Below, in pieces: positions 7,529 through 12,192 of a DNA stretch of 12,192 bases (positions within the stretch are counted from its first letter, which is position 1; every line of letters begins with the position of its first letter). The stretch is taken from positions 1-12,192 of the forward strand of contig VBPR01000025.1 of the NCBI GenBank assembly GCA_005877345.1, written 5' to 3'. Source of the stretch: Nitrososphaerota archaeon (GTDB lineage: Archaea; Thermoproteota; Nitrososphaeria; Nitrososphaerales; Nitrososphaeraceae). The position numbers were made by a program, and so were the translations under genes. The notes under the pieces are model-generated. The model was not told the DNA's origin. It made no database searches and saw only the letters and a list, made by a program, of their open reading frames with translations.

Positions 7529-7789
7529 TTGTCAAGAACAAGTATAAAATTTCAGTTTCCCTGTCAAAAATCAGAAAATATTACGCCAGATATTATGATT
7601 AAGATGATAAGTACAAGTGCAATTCTTGCACTGCTATTTACCGTTCCCTCATTGGGATTATTTTTAGGAATTTATTGGTATACAGATAACTTACTTATGG
7701 GTGCAATAATTGGATTTGCAATTCATTTCCTTACTCTCGGATTATCGCCTCCAATATCCCAATTTATCTCATCTTATTTTGACAGTTAA
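7529..7789 (+). CDS. Small two-helix membrane protein (paralog of 6893-7123)
   Basis: 86 residues with a polar N-terminal tail of about 28 residues. Two transmembrane segments follow, at about 29-51 (ILALLFTVPSLGLFLGIYW) and 55-73 (LLMGAIIGFAIHFLTLGL), and a short C-terminus ending IS-Q-F-I-S. Two hydrophobic spans separated by a [ST]-[DN]-N-L turn match the layout of the 6893-7123 product, and the genes lie 405 bp apart on the same strand. The start is taken as TTG 7529, about 33 bp after the TATA-like element, giving a leader of a few bases. ATG codons inside the frame (residues 23 and 26) are possible alternatives that would leave only the membrane part. No function can be assigned. Confidence 0.65.
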   Translation: MSRTSIKFQFPCQKSENITPDIMIKMISTSAILALLFTVPSLGLFLGIYWYTDNLLMGAIIGFAIHFLTLGLSPPISQFISSYFDS

Positions 7790-8039
7790 ACTGCATGCAT
7801 GAGTATTAATTATTATTTGGTTTAAACACTATAAACTGGTTAAGAATTTCTAAATTGAAGATTTATAACAAAGAATTTAGGGTCCGTTACTGAAGATTCT
7901 GTAAGGAAAAAAAAGTTGAACTCGTACGGAATAGTGCCCTTTATGTAGTATGGTTCTACTAGATGGTATTTGGCTTTTTGTTCGGATAAATTTGCAATAA
8001 TATTTTTTAAAATATGAATGGGACAATGATCGACTTTCG

Positions 8040-8095
8040 CATGTGACCTGTGGGATTTGAACCTTGCTGATAGTTGAGGTCAGTTAACCTTGAAA
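8040..8095 (-). pseudogene. Degenerate tRNA 3'-half-like fragment, copy 1
   Basis: On the minus strand GCAAGGTTCAAATCCCA (8067-8051) carries the universal T-loop core GGTTCAAATCC. Just before it, CTGACCTCAACTATCAG resembles an anticodon arm with a CTCAACT loop, which could be read as anticodon CAA. There is no variable region between the arms, the T-stem mispairs, and no matching 5' acceptor strand is present, so this is not a working tRNA. The same 17-mer recurs at 10522-10538. Confidence 0.45.
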
Positions 8096-8120
8096 TAGGA
8101 CAAACTAGGCACAAGGCGAT

Positions 8121-8143
8121 ATGACTGAATATTCAATCTGAAC
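8121..8143 (+). repeat. 23-bp direct repeat, copy 1
   Basis: This segment starts ATGACTGAATATTCAATC and matches 8487-8509 at 21 of 23 positions. In both copies it would read M-T-E-Y-S-I and then stop within a few codons, so they look like residues of the start of a lost gene duplicated on both sides of the zinc-ribbon gene at 8269-8427. Confidence 0.55.
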
Positions 8144-8236
8144 AAGTTCGGATTCGTCGGGAACCATATTGTTAGCAATTGCCGGTGGCCACACTATAAG
8201 ACTAATATACCCATTAGAATTACTCAGGAAAATATC

Positions 8237-8244
8237 TTTAAATA
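8237..8244 (+). promoter_or_regulatory. TATA box of the 52-residue zinc-ribbon gene
   Basis: TTTAAATA is centred about 28 bp before ATG 8269 and only 16 bp before the in-frame ATG 8257. This favours 8269 as the start of a leaderless message. Confidence 0.5.
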
Positions 8245-8268
8245 TTAACATAGCACATGGTCGATTTA

Positions 8269-8427
8269 ATGATTAATCATGAAAATAAAATATGTGATAA
8301 CTGTGGAGATTCGGTCGATCAGTTGGTTCCTCTAAATGACCCAACTAGAATTGGCAGGTGGTGGTGTTTGAAATGCATATACAAAGAAGGTAAGGCTAAA
8401 TTTGATGCTGACGCCAAGAATGGCTAA
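8269..8427 (+). CDS. Small zinc-ribbon protein (52 residues)
   Basis: An ATG-started ORF ending at TAA 8425-8427. The protein has two CxxC knuckles, CDNC (residues 9-12, followed by G) and CLKC (33-36), separated by 20 residues including PLNDPTRIGRWW. This is a compact treble-clef or zinc-ribbon arrangement. The tail (residues 37-52) is Lys/Asp-rich. It has a good TATA box at 8237-8244. An in-frame ATG at 8257 would add four residues (MVDL) but is badly spaced from the TATA box. Such one-domain proteins are common in Thaumarchaeota and usually have no known function; nucleic-acid or protein binding is likely but unproven. It is the only intact plus-strand gene between the two membrane-protein genes and the 283-bp repeat. 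Confidence 0.75.
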   Translation: MINHENKICDNCGDSVDQLVPLNDPTRIGRWWCLKCIYKEGKAKFDADAKNG

Positions 8428-8486
8428 CCGCGAAGAAAGCGAGAATTTGAAAAGTACAAAAATTAAAATATAAAGATCCAGGAAAT

Positions 8487-8509
8487 ATGACGGAATATTC
8501 AATCGGAAC
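8487..8509 (+). repeat. 23-bp direct repeat, copy 2
   Basis: Matches 8121-8143 at 21 of 23 positions (ATGACGGAATATTCAATC...). It lies 60 bp after the zinc-ribbon gene, so the two copies bracket that gene in the same orientation. The frame stops three codons after the match. Confidence 0.55.
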
Positions 8510-8681
8510 TTTATGAGAAATCTTTAATTAGAAACAGGTTAAAAGAGATGAGAGCCTTAAACAAATCAAACCATATAACGACTATTATTCTTTGTGAATT
8601 TAAATCTCATAGCTCAAGTATTGATAAACCTGTGGGAAACGGATAACATGAATAATGCTATTTTTTTCTTAATTATACTTG

Positions 8682-8964
8682 CTTACGTTTGTCTTAGTGT
8701 GGCACTATTTTACAGTCGCAATTTTTCTGGGGACCGTCACAACTTTTACAATTTTTTGTTCCCGAATCTACAGGACCCCAACAGTGGGAACACCCCGTAT
8801 TTAGATCATCGTCTGCCATTAACTGCTTAAATCCAGTGATTCTATATAACATTTTACTCAATTGTATTAGTATGCAACATTCATGACAATTCAAAAGTTC
8901 ACGTAGCCATGTGGCGACAAATCATGTAGTGACGAATAAATTATTGTAACTAAAATTAGGACAG
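8682..8964. repeat. 283-bp direct repeat, copy 1
   Basis: This block matches 10204-10486 at roughly 90% identity over its full length, in the same orientation and offset by 1,522 bp. A one-base insertion in each copy (near 8922 here, near 10386 in the other) cancels, so the lengths are equal. It contains the complete small zinc-binding gene read on the minus strand plus about 40-70 bp upstream of it. Divergence is concentrated around 8866-8885. Confidence 0.9.
8694..8894 (-). CDS. Small cysteine-rich zinc-binding protein, probably 5'-truncated by frameshift
   Basis: 66 residues from ATG 8894. Cysteines are paired as C3-x2-C6, C35-SH-C38, C49-KS-C52 and C59-x-C61, giving one or two zinc sites. 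The middle (MLYRITGFKQLMADDDLN) is helical. The homologous copy at 10216-10447 starts further upstream and reads MFVATSLRELLNCPVCC. Here the matching upstream ATG (8925) is put out of frame by an extra A near 8922 and runs into TGA, so translation can begin only at 8894, or the gene is dead. The first cysteine knuckle survives. The opposite strand is also open across this stretch, but only the minus frame gives paired cysteines and fits the other zinc ORFs nearby. No family name is recognised. Confidence 0.5.
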   Translation of the reverse strand: MNCHECCILIQLSKMLYRITGFKQLMADDDLNTGCSHCWGPVDSGTKNCKSCDGPQKNCDCKIVPH

Positions 8965-9019
8965 GTTTCTTACTTGGTCTCATTCAATCATTTAATCATA
9001 TTTTACTTTAAGTTGTTTG

Positions 9020-9292
9020 TTATGTGATATATGATAATTGTCCTTTAATTTCTTCTTTGCTGTTAGTTTCTGCTGTACTCTCATCGAGTGCTTTAACCAT
9101 GTCATCTAAGAATGCTTTTAAGGCCGCTCTATGTTCTTTATTATTATAATATTTATTGATCATTACGGCCTTGGTTTCTTTGTCTTCTATCCATCCAAAT
9201 ATTTTATTTAATGCATCCAACTTCAATTGTTCTCGTTTGTCGTTGCTATTATTATCTGGAGACTTTTTCTGTTTAATAATATATCCTTTCAT
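9020..9292 (-). CDS. Hypothetical 90-residue helical protein with ALRLSMKGY motif
   Basis: 90 residues from ATG 9292, highly charged and helix-prone throughout, with no membrane segment or cysteines. The N-terminus MKGYIIK, read with the in-frame codons just upstream (ILLSIALRLS), matches the C-terminal LDALR-SLKGY signature of the small proteins at 9664-9741 and 10016-10180. The true start may therefore lie upstream: the frame stays open past 9350, but I see no ATG, GTG or TTG at a good place. The rest (LDALNKIFGWIEDKETKAV, then NKEHRAALKAFLDDMVKALDE) looks like a helical bundle or adaptor-like domain found only in this copy. It is divergent from the zinc-ribbon gene at 9351, 58 bp away. Function unknown. 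Confidence 0.6.
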   Translation of the reverse strand: MKGYIIKQKKSPDNNSNDKREQLKLDALNKIFGWIEDKETKAVMINKYYNNKEHRAALKAFLDDMVKALDESTAETNSKEEIKGQLSYIT

Positions 9293-9350
9293 ACTTAATC
9301 TTAGGGCAATGGATAATAAGATCCCTCTAGCACCTGTGGAAAATAAGTAA

Positions 9351-9647
9351 ATGAAAGAATGTCCAATATGTGGAAGAGAAGTATATGAAAATCCAAACGA
9401 GCCCTATAAAATATGTATTGTCTGTCGAACGGTAGGTCCTGATCGACTTTATTATATACCCGAGAAAGGGAAACTTGTTACAATCTTCCATAAAGAAAGA
9501 ATCCCAAAAATACCGGTAGAGGAAATGAGGAAATTATATGAAGAATATTATCAACAGGTGGAAGAGCATGGTAAACAGATGAAAGAGAAATTAAGAAAAA
9601 GTGGAGCTAAGCCGAGATTCAAAAGATCATATAATGAATCAAAATAA
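9351..9647 (+). CDS. Zinc-ribbon protein with charged helical tail (98 residues)
   Basis: ATG start. CPIC (residues 4-7, then G) and CIVC (22-25) form an N-terminal zinc ribbon with a 14-residue spacer. A short strand-rich part follows (LYYIPEKGKLVTIFH). The C-terminal half (about 54-98) is a strongly charged, probably helical or coiled-coil stretch (VEEMRKLYEEYYQQVEEHGK...) ending in a basic tail. Layout and length suit a nucleic-acid- or protein-binding accessory factor, but no family is recognised. No clear TATA box is seen at the expected distance (GGAAAATAAGTAA directly precedes the ATG). An oligo-T stretch follows the stop. The gene is intact, unlike most of its zinc-binding neighbours. 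Confidence 0.75.
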   Translation: MKECPICGREVYENPNEPYKICIVCRTVGPDRLYYIPEKGKLVTIFHKERIPKIPVEEMRKLYEEYYQQVEEHGKQMKEKLRKSGAKPRFKRSYNESK

Positions 9648-9655
9648 GATTAATT

Positions 9656-9670
9656 TCTCTTTTTTATTTA
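9656..9670 (+). terminator. Oligo-T transcription terminator
   Basis: TCTCTTTTTTATTTA begins 9 bp after the stop of the zinc-ribbon gene. T-rich runs just past genes act as archaeal terminators without needing a hairpin. Confidence 0.4.
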
Positions 9671-9741
9671 ATATTGTATCCTTTCAAACTTAGCCTTAGA
9701 GCGTCAAGTGAATCAGAATAACTCATTTGTTCTTTGTCCAG
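9664..9741 (-). pseudogene. Remnant of the LDALR-SLKGY small-protein family
   Basis: From CTG 9741 the frame reads LDKEQMSYSDSLDALRLSLK, then GYNIK and stop; the only ATG (9726) gives 20 residues. It matches the last 26 residues of the intact 54-residue protein at 10016-10180 (LDKEQTSYDDLLDALRSSLK, then GYQIE) with no gaps. The N-terminal half of that protein is absent: a TAA lies just upstream in frame, and the DNA there belongs to the zinc-ribbon pseudogene. It is therefore a 3' fragment joined to another decayed gene. Confidence 0.6.
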
Positions 9742-9932
9742 ACTTAATTAGGAGGACTTGCACATTTCCACAGTTATCACAAACTTGTTTTGTATCTTGG
9801 ATATTTTTTCACTAATTCGGGTACTGGTACCTTAAAGAAAAAGTAATCTCTAGGCGTCTCACATATTTCGTAAGTTCTACTTCCCCCGCAGAAACATGGA
9901 TAAGGATCTTTTCCTACATTTATAGATGCCAT
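9713..9932 (-). pseudogene. Frameshifted zinc-ribbon protein gene
   Basis: From ATG 9932 the frame reads MASINVGKDPYPCFCGGSR, TYEICETPRDYFFFKVPVPE and LVKKYPRYKTSL, then stops at TGA 9777-9779. A one-base shift just before that stop restores TKQVCDNCGNVQVLL, ending at TGA 9713-9715. Together they give CFC...C plus CDNC, the pair of knuckles needed for a zinc ribbon; alone, the first frame lacks the second knuckle. It is therefore a broken gene, unless a frameshift or sequence error near 9780-9795 is involved. The last part overlaps the LDALR-SLKGY remnant in another frame. Confidence 0.6.
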
Positions 9933-10015
9933 CAAGGAACTTATGTGTAATGCGCTACTAATCTTTATGGTTTTGATTACCTACTGTACTGTTTTGATAT
10001 TTACATTATTTTTTA

Positions 10016-10180
10016 TTATTCTATTTGATAACCTTTTAGGCTTGACCTTAATGCATCTAACAAATCATCATAACTTGTTTGTTCTTTATCTAATGAATAT
10101 TCATTTGCTTGAACAGTCCTTAATGATGAAATTAGTTTATCATGTTTTTCCAATACTGCTAGATATTCTTTGTTTACCAT
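10016..10180 (-). CDS. Intact member of the LDALR-SLKGY small helical protein family (54 residues)
   Basis: An ATG-started ORF ending in tandem TAA codons. The protein is hydrophilic and helical, with an acidic/basic N-terminal part (MVNKEYLAVLEKHDKLISSL) and a C-terminal signature EQTSYDDLLDALRSSLKGYQ. It has no cysteines and no membrane segment. Three relatives lie in this window: a fragment at 9664-9741, a nonsense-mutated copy at 11287-11394, and the N-terminus of the 90-residue protein at 9020-9292, all on the same strand. Conservation of this motif across four loci, with one gap-free 31-residue alignment, is the main evidence that the ORF is real. I do not recognise the family, and no promoter is obvious. 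Two helices separated by a short acidic loop would fit a small dimerising or adaptor protein; this is inference. Confidence 0.6.
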   Translation of the reverse strand: MVNKEYLAVLEKHDKLISSLRTVQANEYSLDKEQTSYDDLLDALRSSLKGYQIE

Positions 10181-10203
10181 CAATACAAGTATGAAAGAAG
10201 TTA

Positions 10204-10486
10204 CTTATGTTTGTCTTAGTGTGGCACTATTTTACATTCGGAAGTTTTCTGTGGACCGTTACAACTTTTACAATTTTTTGTTTCTGAATCTACAGGACCC
10301 CAACAGTGGGAACACCCCGTATTTAGATCATCGTCTGCCATTAACTGCTTAAATTCAGTGATTCCATATAATATTTTACTCAAATGATATTAATATGCAG
10401 CAAACTGGACAATTCAAAAGTTCACGTAGCGATGTGGCGACAAACATGTAGTGACGAATAAATTATTGTAACTAATATTAGGACAG
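10204..10486. repeat. 283-bp direct repeat, copy 2
   Basis: Same-orientation duplicate of 8682-8964 (about 90% identical, equal length). It carries a frameshifted copy of the small cysteine-rich gene on the minus strand. Similarity ends abruptly at both sides: beyond 10204 lies the 54-residue protein's upstream region, and beyond 10486 the tRNA-like fragment. Confidence 0.9.
10216..10447 (-). pseudogene. Frameshifted copy of the small cysteine-rich zinc-binding gene
   Basis: From ATG 10447 the frame reads MFVATSLRELLNCPVCCILI and then SFE-stop. After an extra base near 10386 the protein resumes as LSKILYGITEFKQLMADDDL, N-T-G, then CSHCWG, CKSC and a final ECKIVPH. The first part keeps the CPVC knuckle that the copy at 8694-8894 has only as CHEC. 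The late CxC pair of that copy is lost here (N-C-D-C became T-S-E-C). The two copies thus carry different lesions, one near the start and one in the middle, and a corrected consensus would be about 76 residues. Confidence 0.6.
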
Positions 10487-10514
10487 AGTTTCAGAGAAAG
10501 ACTTGAAAATTATT

Positions 10515-10590
10515 ATCCCAATGGGATTTGAACCTTGCACTTTATTCGGCTCCCCCGATCAGTTGAATACTCAGAGTAAATCTATGATCT
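10515..10590 (-). pseudogene. Degenerate tRNA 3'-half-like fragment, copy 2
   Basis: The minus strand shows a T-loop core GGTTCAAATCC (within 10538-10522). A 4-bp hairpin TCGG-GGGAG-CCGA (10558-10546) sits where the long variable arm of a Leu or Ser tRNA would be. A poor anticodon-arm-like stretch precedes it (TGAGTATTCAACTGA). The T-stem pairs imperfectly and no 5' acceptor or D arm is recognisable. It looks like a decayed 3' portion of a class II tRNA and shares a 17-bp exact match with the fragment at 8051-8067. Confidence 0.45.
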
Positions 10591-10738
10591 TGAGAATTTA
10601 AATAAATTAAAACCTAGATTAAATAAATGGAATTTTCAAATAAACGGCTGTCAAAGATAACTTATAATTTTTCTTTCATTCTTTGGAAACTAAATAATAT
10701 GTAAGGTACTACAGTTTGTATTGTCAAATTAGAATCCT

Positions 10739-11224
10739 TTAAGAGTAAATTGATTGCCAATTTTTATCAAAGCATGATTTAATTAATCTGATGAGTCTTT
10801 CCTCGATAAATTCCTCCGTTATTTGTTCCTTATCATAGTATTCTGGCATCATATCTTGTCTGACTTCACCTTTAGTTATCAACCGGTCTTCTTGAATTGA
10901 TATTTTTTCGCCGGATGATGAGAATTTAATATTCGGATATCTGGATTCATGTGTCAATTTGAAATGTAAAATGAATTCAATACTAGGATTTTTTCCGGAT
11001 ATAATTTCCGATCGAACATTCACACTTGAGTTCACGTCTTTACTCTTCAGATAACTCTCGAATTTTCTCATCACAGGTTCAATAACATCCTTCGACAATT
11101 TACTGAATTCCTTTTTTAAATCTTCATCCTCTCTTAATGAATCAAACTTCTTTGCTTTGGCATCCTTGAGTAGGTTTTGAAAATTTTCGATTATAGGCCC
11201 CAATTCTTTTTCCAGGTCTTCCAC
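10739..11224 (-). CDS. Conserved-looking hypothetical protein, 161 residues
   Basis: Starts at GTG 11224: the frame is closed by TAA 27 bp upstream with no ATG, and a nearby ATG at 11226 is out of frame. A TATA-like element is centred 26 bp upstream. The N-terminal ~65 residues are charged and helical, probably coiled-coil (DLEKELGPIIENFQNLLKDA, EDLKKEFSKL). The middle (about 67-125) looks like a beta-rich segment with alternating hydrophobics (IEFILHFKL, KISIQEDRLITKG). The C-terminus (130-161) is again helical (EQITEEFIEERLIRLIKSCF). No signal peptide or membrane segment, so probably cytoplasmic. I do not recognise the family. Codon use and intact length contrast with the decayed neighbours on its left. 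Confidence 0.8.
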   Translation of the reverse strand: MEDLEKELGPIIENFQNLLKDAKAKKFDSLREDEDLKKEFSKLSKDVIEPVMRKFESYLKSKDVNSSVNVRSEIISGKNPSIEFILHFKLTHESRYPNIKFSSSGEKISIQEDRLITKGEVRQDMMPEYYDKEQITEEFIEERLIRLIKSCFDKNWQSIYS

Positions 11225-11245
11225 ATATCTAATTGAATTTGATTC

Positions 11246-11254
11246 AAATTAAAC
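11246..11254 (-). promoter_or_regulatory. TATA-like element of the 161-residue gene
   Basis: The minus strand reads GTTTAATTT, centred 26 bp before GTG 11224. This supports a leaderless message starting at that GTG. Confidence 0.45.
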
Positions 11255-11286
11255 TTAGCTTTGACACTAATATTTACCTATATATT

Positions 11287-11394
11287 TTAACTTTCAAGTA
11301 GTTTCAAAGCATCTAGATTATTGTCATAACCGGTTTGTTCTCTGTGAAATGAATATTATTTTGCTATCTCTGTTCTTAGAGATGTAATTATTTT
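11287..11394 (-). pseudogene. Nonsense-mutated copy of the LDALR-SLKGY small-protein family
   Basis: The frame reads KIITSLRTEIAK, a TAA, then YSFHREQTGYDNNLDALKLL, ES and stop. It aligns without gaps to residues 16-46 of the intact protein at 10016-10180 (KLISSLRTVQAN-E-YSLDKEQTSYDDLLDALR), with 18 of 31 positions identical. The TAA replaces the GAA codon for E. The N-terminal portion is lost to a shift and stops further upstream. It sits just upstream of the 161-residue gene on the same strand. Confidence 0.65.
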
Positions 11395-11872
11395 TCAATA
11401 TGTTATCAAAGATCTATGGAAGGTGAGTGCCAGTAAATACACAAATTCAAAGAAAGGATTGACGATAAATTTATTCAATGAAATACCATTTATGTTTTCT
11501 AATACTAATCAGCTAGTGAGCTCCAAAACAAACAACTTGGTAGAGATGTTAGCTAAGTAATCCATCGAGCCTTAGGCGTACTGGTACTTCACTAGATGGA
11601 TAGCTAACAAGCCAAAAAATCACTATATTATTTCGACTTAATATTCAAATGTATACTAGTAATTAGTAAATAATGTTCTATGTTCTTTTTTAAATGATGG
11701 GGATAATCGTGATGATAATTAATAAGTATAAATGCACTAATCATTCAATGACTACTGAACAAATTGGAAGATTACCTATATACCTAAAATGTTTATGGGG
11801 TATGCATAAACATATTGTCTAGAAATCTGAATAAATTTTATGTAGTAATCACGTTTAGAATAATTGTATTGG
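11395..11872. other. AT-rich intergenic region with a strong inverted repeat
   Basis: No supported protein gene. It holds the inverted repeat at 11548-11608. A 24-codon ORF from ATG 11748 has a TATAAA-like element, but the element is too close (about 17 bp). The rest shows nothing definite. Confidence 0.5.
11548..11608. ncRNA. Interrupted inverted repeat; candidate structured RNA or operator
   Basis: GTTAGCTA (11548-11555) pairs with TAGCTAAC (11601-11608), and TCCATC (11561-11566) pairs with GATGGA (11595-11600). This gives 14 perfect pairs interrupted only by a 5-nt bulge on the left arm. The 28-nt inner part contains two further small self-complementary elements (GCCTTAGGC and GTACTGGTAC). 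It is locally richer in G+C than its surroundings. It matches no tRNA, 5S rRNA or transposon end that I recognise. The strand is undetermined. Confidence 0.35.
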
Positions 11873-12151
11873 TTAAACCTCAATTGTTGCCTTAGCAAAC
11901 CTGTCTGCTACTTCAGTAACCTTTATGCGCGTTTTTTTCCCGACTTTTGCATTTTGTACAAATACTATAAAGCCTTGAACCCTAGCAATACCATCGCCTT
12001 TTCTGCTAATTTCCGTAATGTCTACCTCATATTCCTTACCCACCTCGACGGGTTTTGTCGTTGGACTACCTCTGTTGAAACTCTTACTAGCATCGCCACC
12101 ATAACTCCTTCCCCTGCCACGACCATAACTGCTGTCTCTACTGTAGCTCAT
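11873..12151 (-). CDS. TRAM-domain RNA-binding protein with RG-rich N-terminal tail
   Basis: 92 residues. Residues 1-32 form a low-complexity tail rich in Ser, Gly, Arg and Tyr (YGRGRGRSYGG). Residues 34-92 are a complete TRAM domain (VEVGKEYEVDITEISRKGDG, IARVQGFIVFVQ, VGKKTRIKVTEV, RFAKATIEV), a five-stranded OB-like fold that binds RNA. Stand-alone TRAM proteins in archaea are known as RNA chaperones with cold-shock-protein-like activity (TRAM0076-type in Methanolobus). The tail probably adds nonspecific RNA affinity. The ATG is supported by a TATA box 29 bp upstream. The gene appears monocistronic and, by analogy, may be well expressed and temperature-responsive; that regulation is not visible in the sequence. 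Confidence 0.93.
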   Translation of the reverse strand: MSYSRDSSYGRGRGRSYGGDASKSFNRGSPTTKPVEVGKEYEVDITEISRKGDGIARVQGFIVFVQNAKVGKKTRIKVTEVADRFAKATIEV

Positions 12152-12175
12152 TCTAATATTGAATGGTGATATTCC

Positions 12176-12185
12176 TAATATATAG
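12176..12185 (-). promoter_or_regulatory. TATA box of the TRAM-domain gene
   Basis: The minus strand reads CTATATATTA, centred about 29 bp before ATG 12151. This gives a leader of only a few bases. Confidence 0.6.
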
Positions 12186-12192
12186 ATAGAAT

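Larger units (their letters stand above)
7790..8236. other. Non-coding AT-rich region with a tRNA-like fragment and a repeat copy
   Basis: No credible ORF on either strand. It holds the tRNA T-arm-like fragment (8040-8095) and one copy of the short repeat at 8121-8143, both described separately. The rest shows nothing recognisable. Confidence 0.5.

Noticed and set aside
8594..8830. Plus-strand 78-codon ORF across the 283-bp repeat, and its counterpart at 10170-10352
   Set aside because: It is antisense to the paired-cysteine frame. The differences between copies that I checked in this frame all change the amino acid, the two N-termini are unrelated, and no promoter is visible.
9943..10194. 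Plus-strand 83-codon hydrophobic ORF
   Set aside because: Shadow of the minus-strand 54-residue gene, which is supported by three homologous loci; the hydrophobicity comes from AT-rich antisense codons.
11540..11615. Inverted-repeat region as a 5S rRNA, tRNA or transposon end
   Set aside because: The GTACTGG string recalls 5S rRNA, but the surrounding helices do not fit. There is no T-loop or acceptor stem, and no transposase or target duplication.
11709..11758. Possible C/D box sRNA (GTGATGA ... CTGA)
   Set aside because: The internal D'/C' boxes are poor, the second guide would be only a few bases, and the flanks do not form a terminal stem.
1..12192. CRISPR arrays, insertion sequences, integrases, rRNA genes and intact tRNAs
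   Set aside because: I saw no regularly spaced repeats, no transposase or recombinase motifs, and only degenerate tRNA-like fragments.

Overview
The window looks like an AT-rich, ammonia-oxidising-type thaumarchaeon (Nitrososphaerales, possibly a Nitrosocosmicus-like lineage). This is inferred from TATA boxes about 22-29 bp upstream of ATG, GTG or TTG codons with no ribosome-binding site (leaderless messages), a TRAM mini-protein with an RG-rich tail, an archaeal PyrI, and many tiny CxxC zinc-binding proteins. No database was searched, so the taxonomy rests on pattern recognition.

Left part (1-6.6 kb), conserved metabolism. A large FTR1-type iron permease gene (minus strand, running off the left edge) carries a long extracytoplasmic N-terminal region with repeated units. 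Its promoter holds a DtxR/IdeR-like iron box. Next comes a minus-strand APC transporter fused to two C-terminal UspA-like domains, divergent from a plus-strand classical short-chain dehydrogenase. A tiny minus-strand membrane ORF abuts the dehydrogenase, followed by pyrI (aspartate carbamoyltransferase regulatory chain), whose start is anomalous: either a non-ATG start or a one-base frameshift.

Middle (6.6-8.2 kb), sparsely coding. It holds two small two-helix membrane proteins that look like diverged paralogs, both with TTG starts, in long AT-rich spacers.

Accessory zone (8.0-11.4 kb). Here are several short zinc-ribbon ORFs on both strands, a 283-bp direct repeat in two copies (each carrying a damaged or re-started copy of the same zinc-binding gene), a second frameshifted zinc-ribbon pseudogene, and a helical small-protein family with an LDALR-SLKGY signature seen four times in various states of decay. 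Two tRNA T-arm-like fragments lie in the same orientation about 2.47 kb apart and bracket most of this zone. They suggest old integration or recombination at tRNA-derived sequence, although no integrase or transposase is visible. An intact 161-residue hypothetical gene follows.

Right end (11.4-12.2 kb). An AT-rich non-coding stretch contains a strong interrupted inverted repeat that may be a structured RNA, then the minus-strand TRAM-domain gene with a clear TATA box.
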